Part shown: positions 32,204 through 34,032 of the stretch, piece by piece
Numbering within the stretch: the first letter of the stretch is position 1
Layout of the letters: each line of letters starts with the position of its first letter
Assembly (NCBI GenBank): GCA_026394015.1
Contig: JAPKZA010000251.1
Location: forward strand, 1 to 34,032
DNA length: 34,032 bases
From: Acidobacteriota bacterium
GTDB lineage: Bacteria; Acidobacteriota; Terriglobia; Bryobacterales; Bryobacteraceae
Direction: 5' to 3'
The notes under the pieces: model-generated
Told to the model about the DNA's origin: nothing
Seen by the model: only the letters and a program-made list of their open reading frames with translations
The model's database searches: none
Position numbers and translations under genes: made by a program

Positions 32204-34032
32204 ATGGCATCCCTTACTACCCCGATTGCTCCACCCAACCCCAGCCCGACCGAACCGTCGGGGAATCCGGCCGCTCGCACCGCTCGGGCCGTCTCCGGGG
32301 GAACCCCCAAAGTGAGCGCAGAAGGTAGCGTTCTCGAAATGCTCAGTACTTTCTCCTGGCGCGATGCGGCGGTTCCCCTGACGGTGTTGGGGATCGTCCT
32401 GGCCATGATTACACCCGTGCCGGCCGTCGTGCTTGACCTATTGATTAGCGCAAACATCACTCTTTCTGTGGTTCTTTTGCTTGTTTCGATCTACATCAAC
32501 AAGCCTGCTGAGTTCAATGTCTTTCCGACTGCGCTGTTGTTGATGACCTTGTTTCGGCTTGCCCTGAATATCTCGTCCTCCCGGCTCATCCTGTTAAATG
32601 GGAATTCCGGTACCGCCGCCGCAGGCGACGTGATCGAAGCGTTCGGGAACTTCGTTGTGGGAGGTAACTACGTCATCGGGCTCGTCATTTTCCTCGTCTT
32701 GATCGCGATTCAGTATGTGGTCATCAATCATGGAGCGGTTCGCATTTCGGAAGTCACAGCGCGTTTCACGCTCGACGCGCTGCCTGGCAAGCAAATGTCG
32801 ATCGATTCTGACCTCAATGGAGGATTGATTGATGAAGCAGAGGCTCGCAGGCGCAGAAAGGAACTTTCCGCAGAGGCGGAGTTCTACGGAGCCATGGACG
32901 GGGCTTCGCGCTTTACTCAACGGGATGCGGTGGCGAGCATTCTCATCACGGTAATCAATATCCTGGCAGGTTTCCTGATCGGGGTGATCCAACATGGGAT
33001 GGATCTCAAGAAGGCTCTCCAGACTTACACGATTTTGACGATTGGTGATGGGTTGGTCACCGTGATTCCTGCCCTGATGATTTCAGTTTGCGGCGCCCTA
33101 ATCATTACACGCACCGGATCGGACAAAAAGCTCGGTCAGGATATTCAGAAGCAAGTGTTCAGCAATCCCGAACCGCTGCTACTGTCGGCTGGGGTCTTGA
33201 TGGCGATGTCGATGTTTCCGGGTATGCCGACGATTCCTTTCTTGGTGCTGGGCGGTATTTCTGGGGCTGTTGGTTGGCGGCTGAAGAAGGGAGCTAGAGC
33301 TTCCGAAGATAAGGAGAAGGTCGGGCCTGAGGCAGGCAGCGTACCGCAGCGGGAGAACTTAGAGTCTCTCTTGAAGGTCGAGTTGCTCGCAGTCGAGATG
33401 GGGCTTGGTCTGGTACGGCTGGTAGAGGGAGGCGCCCAATCGCCGCTCTTGCGTCGCATCGCCGGTATCCGGCGGCAATTGGCTTCTGATCTCGGTTACC
33501 TGCTTCCAGCCGTGCGGGTAACCGACAATCTCCAGTTAAAGTCCCGCGAATATATTATTTCCTTGAAAGGGATTGAAATTGGCCGCTGCGAAGCCCCCGC
33601 CGGGATGGAGATGGCCATCCCGGCATCGCGTGACTGTCCCAAATTGGACGGAATTCCCACAAAGGAACCCGCATTTGGGATTCCAGCCCTGTGGATTCCT
33701 GCCGAGAAGGCCGAGGAAGCCAGGGCGGCCGGTTATACGGTGGTTGACGCCGTAAGTGTGATGGCTACCCATTTGGCGGAGAGCATTCGGCGGTTTGCTC
33801 ACGAAATCTTTTCCCGTCAAGACGCAAAGAAGCTTCTTGATCGCGTCGCCGAGGACAATCCAAAGGTCGTTGAGGATTTGGTCCCCAAATTGCTCTCTTT
33901 GGCTAGCGTGCAGAGAGTTCTCCAAAACTTACTTCGCGAGAGGGTCTCGATCCGCGACGGCGCTTCGATCCTTGAGGCAATGGGCGAAGCAGCCGCCATC
34001 ACGAAGAATCCGATCCTGCTGACGGAGTACGT
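32204..34032 (+). CDS. flhA: Flagellar export protein FlhA, 3' end cut off
   Basis: Export-gate ring protein with the cytosolic cargo-docking platform. 609 codons are open to the window end; the family is about 690 aa, so roughly 80 residues are missing. After a disordered N-terminus (about 1-50) come TM segments including VPLTVLGIVLAMITPVPAVV and FNVFPTALLLMTLFRLALNI. The FHIPEP signature region RISEVTARFTLDALPGKQMS, then IDSDLNGGLIDEAEARRRR, is clear. The cytosolic domain starts after residue ~360 (LLKVELLAVEMGLGLVRLV). Starts at ATG 32204, 15 bp after flhB. Confidence 0.96.
   Translation, partial: MASLTTPIAPPNPSPTEPSGNPAARTARAVSGGTPKVSAEGSVLEMLSTFSWRDAAVPLTVLGIVLAMITPVPAVVLDLLISANITLSVVLLLVSIYINKPAEFNVFPTALLLMTLFRLALNISSSRLILLNGNSGTAAAGDVIEAFGNFVVGGNYVIGLVIFLVLIAIQYVVINHGAVRISEVTARFTLDALPGKQMSIDSDLNGGLIDEAEARRRRKELSAEAEFYGAMDGASRFTQRDAVASILITVINILAGFLIGVIQHGMDLKKALQTYTILTIGDGLVTVIPALMISVCGALIITRTGSDKKLGQDIQKQVFSNPEPLLLSAGVLMAMSMFPGMPTIPFLVLGGISGAVGWRLKKGARASEDKEKVGPEAGSVPQRENLESLLKVELLAVEMGLGLVRLVEGGAQSPLLRRIAGIRRQLASDLGYLLPAVRVTDNLQLKSREYIISLKGIEIGRCEAPAGMEMAIPASRDCPKLDGIPTKEPAFGIPALWIPAEKAEEARAAGYTVVDAVSVMATHLAESIRRFAHEIFSRQDAKKLLDRVAEDNPKVVEDLVPKLLSLASVQRVLQNLLRERVSIRDGASILEAMGEAAAITKNPILLTEY

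Overview
The window is a GC-rich bacterial chromosomal segment. It most resembles a diderm soil or sediment bacterium of the Acidobacteriota (Bryobacter/Solibacter type). This assignment is an inference from the style of the gene set (Ser/Thr kinase with PEGA repeats, sulfite-oxidase/cytochrome fusion, GatCA, many TTG starts); no rRNA or marker alignment was available. P- and L-ring genes (flgI, flgH) show that the cell has an outer membrane. No tRNA, rRNA, insertion sequence or CRISPR array is visible.

Layout. (1) 1-2567, minus: ribE (cut by the window edge), ribD and ftsY. (2) 2615-9772, plus: a transmembrane Ser/Thr kinase with PEGA repeats, a Tat-type sulfite-oxidase-like molybdoenzyme fused to a c-type heme domain, a DciA/DUF721 protein, gatC, gatA, Mn-type superoxide dismutase with a good terminator, and an unrecognised secreted protein. 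(3) 9787-16696, minus: a tightly packed seven-gene unit. In transcription order it holds a PspA/IM30-like coiled-coil protein, a membrane-anchored substrate-binding protein fused to an OmpA peptidoglycan-binding domain, an ABC permease, an ABC ATPase, a two-TM coiled-coil protein, a two-domain AAA ATPase, and a 98-aa helical protein. malQ lies upstream on the same strand. (4) 19073-19618: a nuoB without other complex I genes beside it. (5) 19616-34032: a flagellar locus. It begins with flaG-fliS behind FliA(sigma28)-like promoters, continues with flgF-G-A-H-I-J-M on the minus strand, and then runs fliK-flgD-flgE-fliN-O-P-Q-R-flhB-flhA on the plus strand. flhA runs off the end.

The most interesting system is the seven-gene PspA/ABC/OmpA/AAA unit. 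It puts an ESCRT-III-fold protein, a AAA ATPase, an inner-membrane ABC transporter and a peptidoglycan tether into one apparent operon. I read it as an uncharacterised envelope-maintenance machine; the domain calls are fairly secure and the function is inference.

The flagellar locus carries two apparent lesions. flhB has an in-frame TGA after codon 50, and flgM looks split by a one-base frameshift. Either the motility locus is decaying or these are sequence errors. The locus also carries candidate sigma28 and sigma54 promoters, a hairpin over the flaG ribosome-binding site and a perfect 30-bp palindrome inside fliN. TTGA stop/start overlaps recur (dciA/gatC, flgA/flgH, flgJ/flgM 5' part), so TTG starts are common here.
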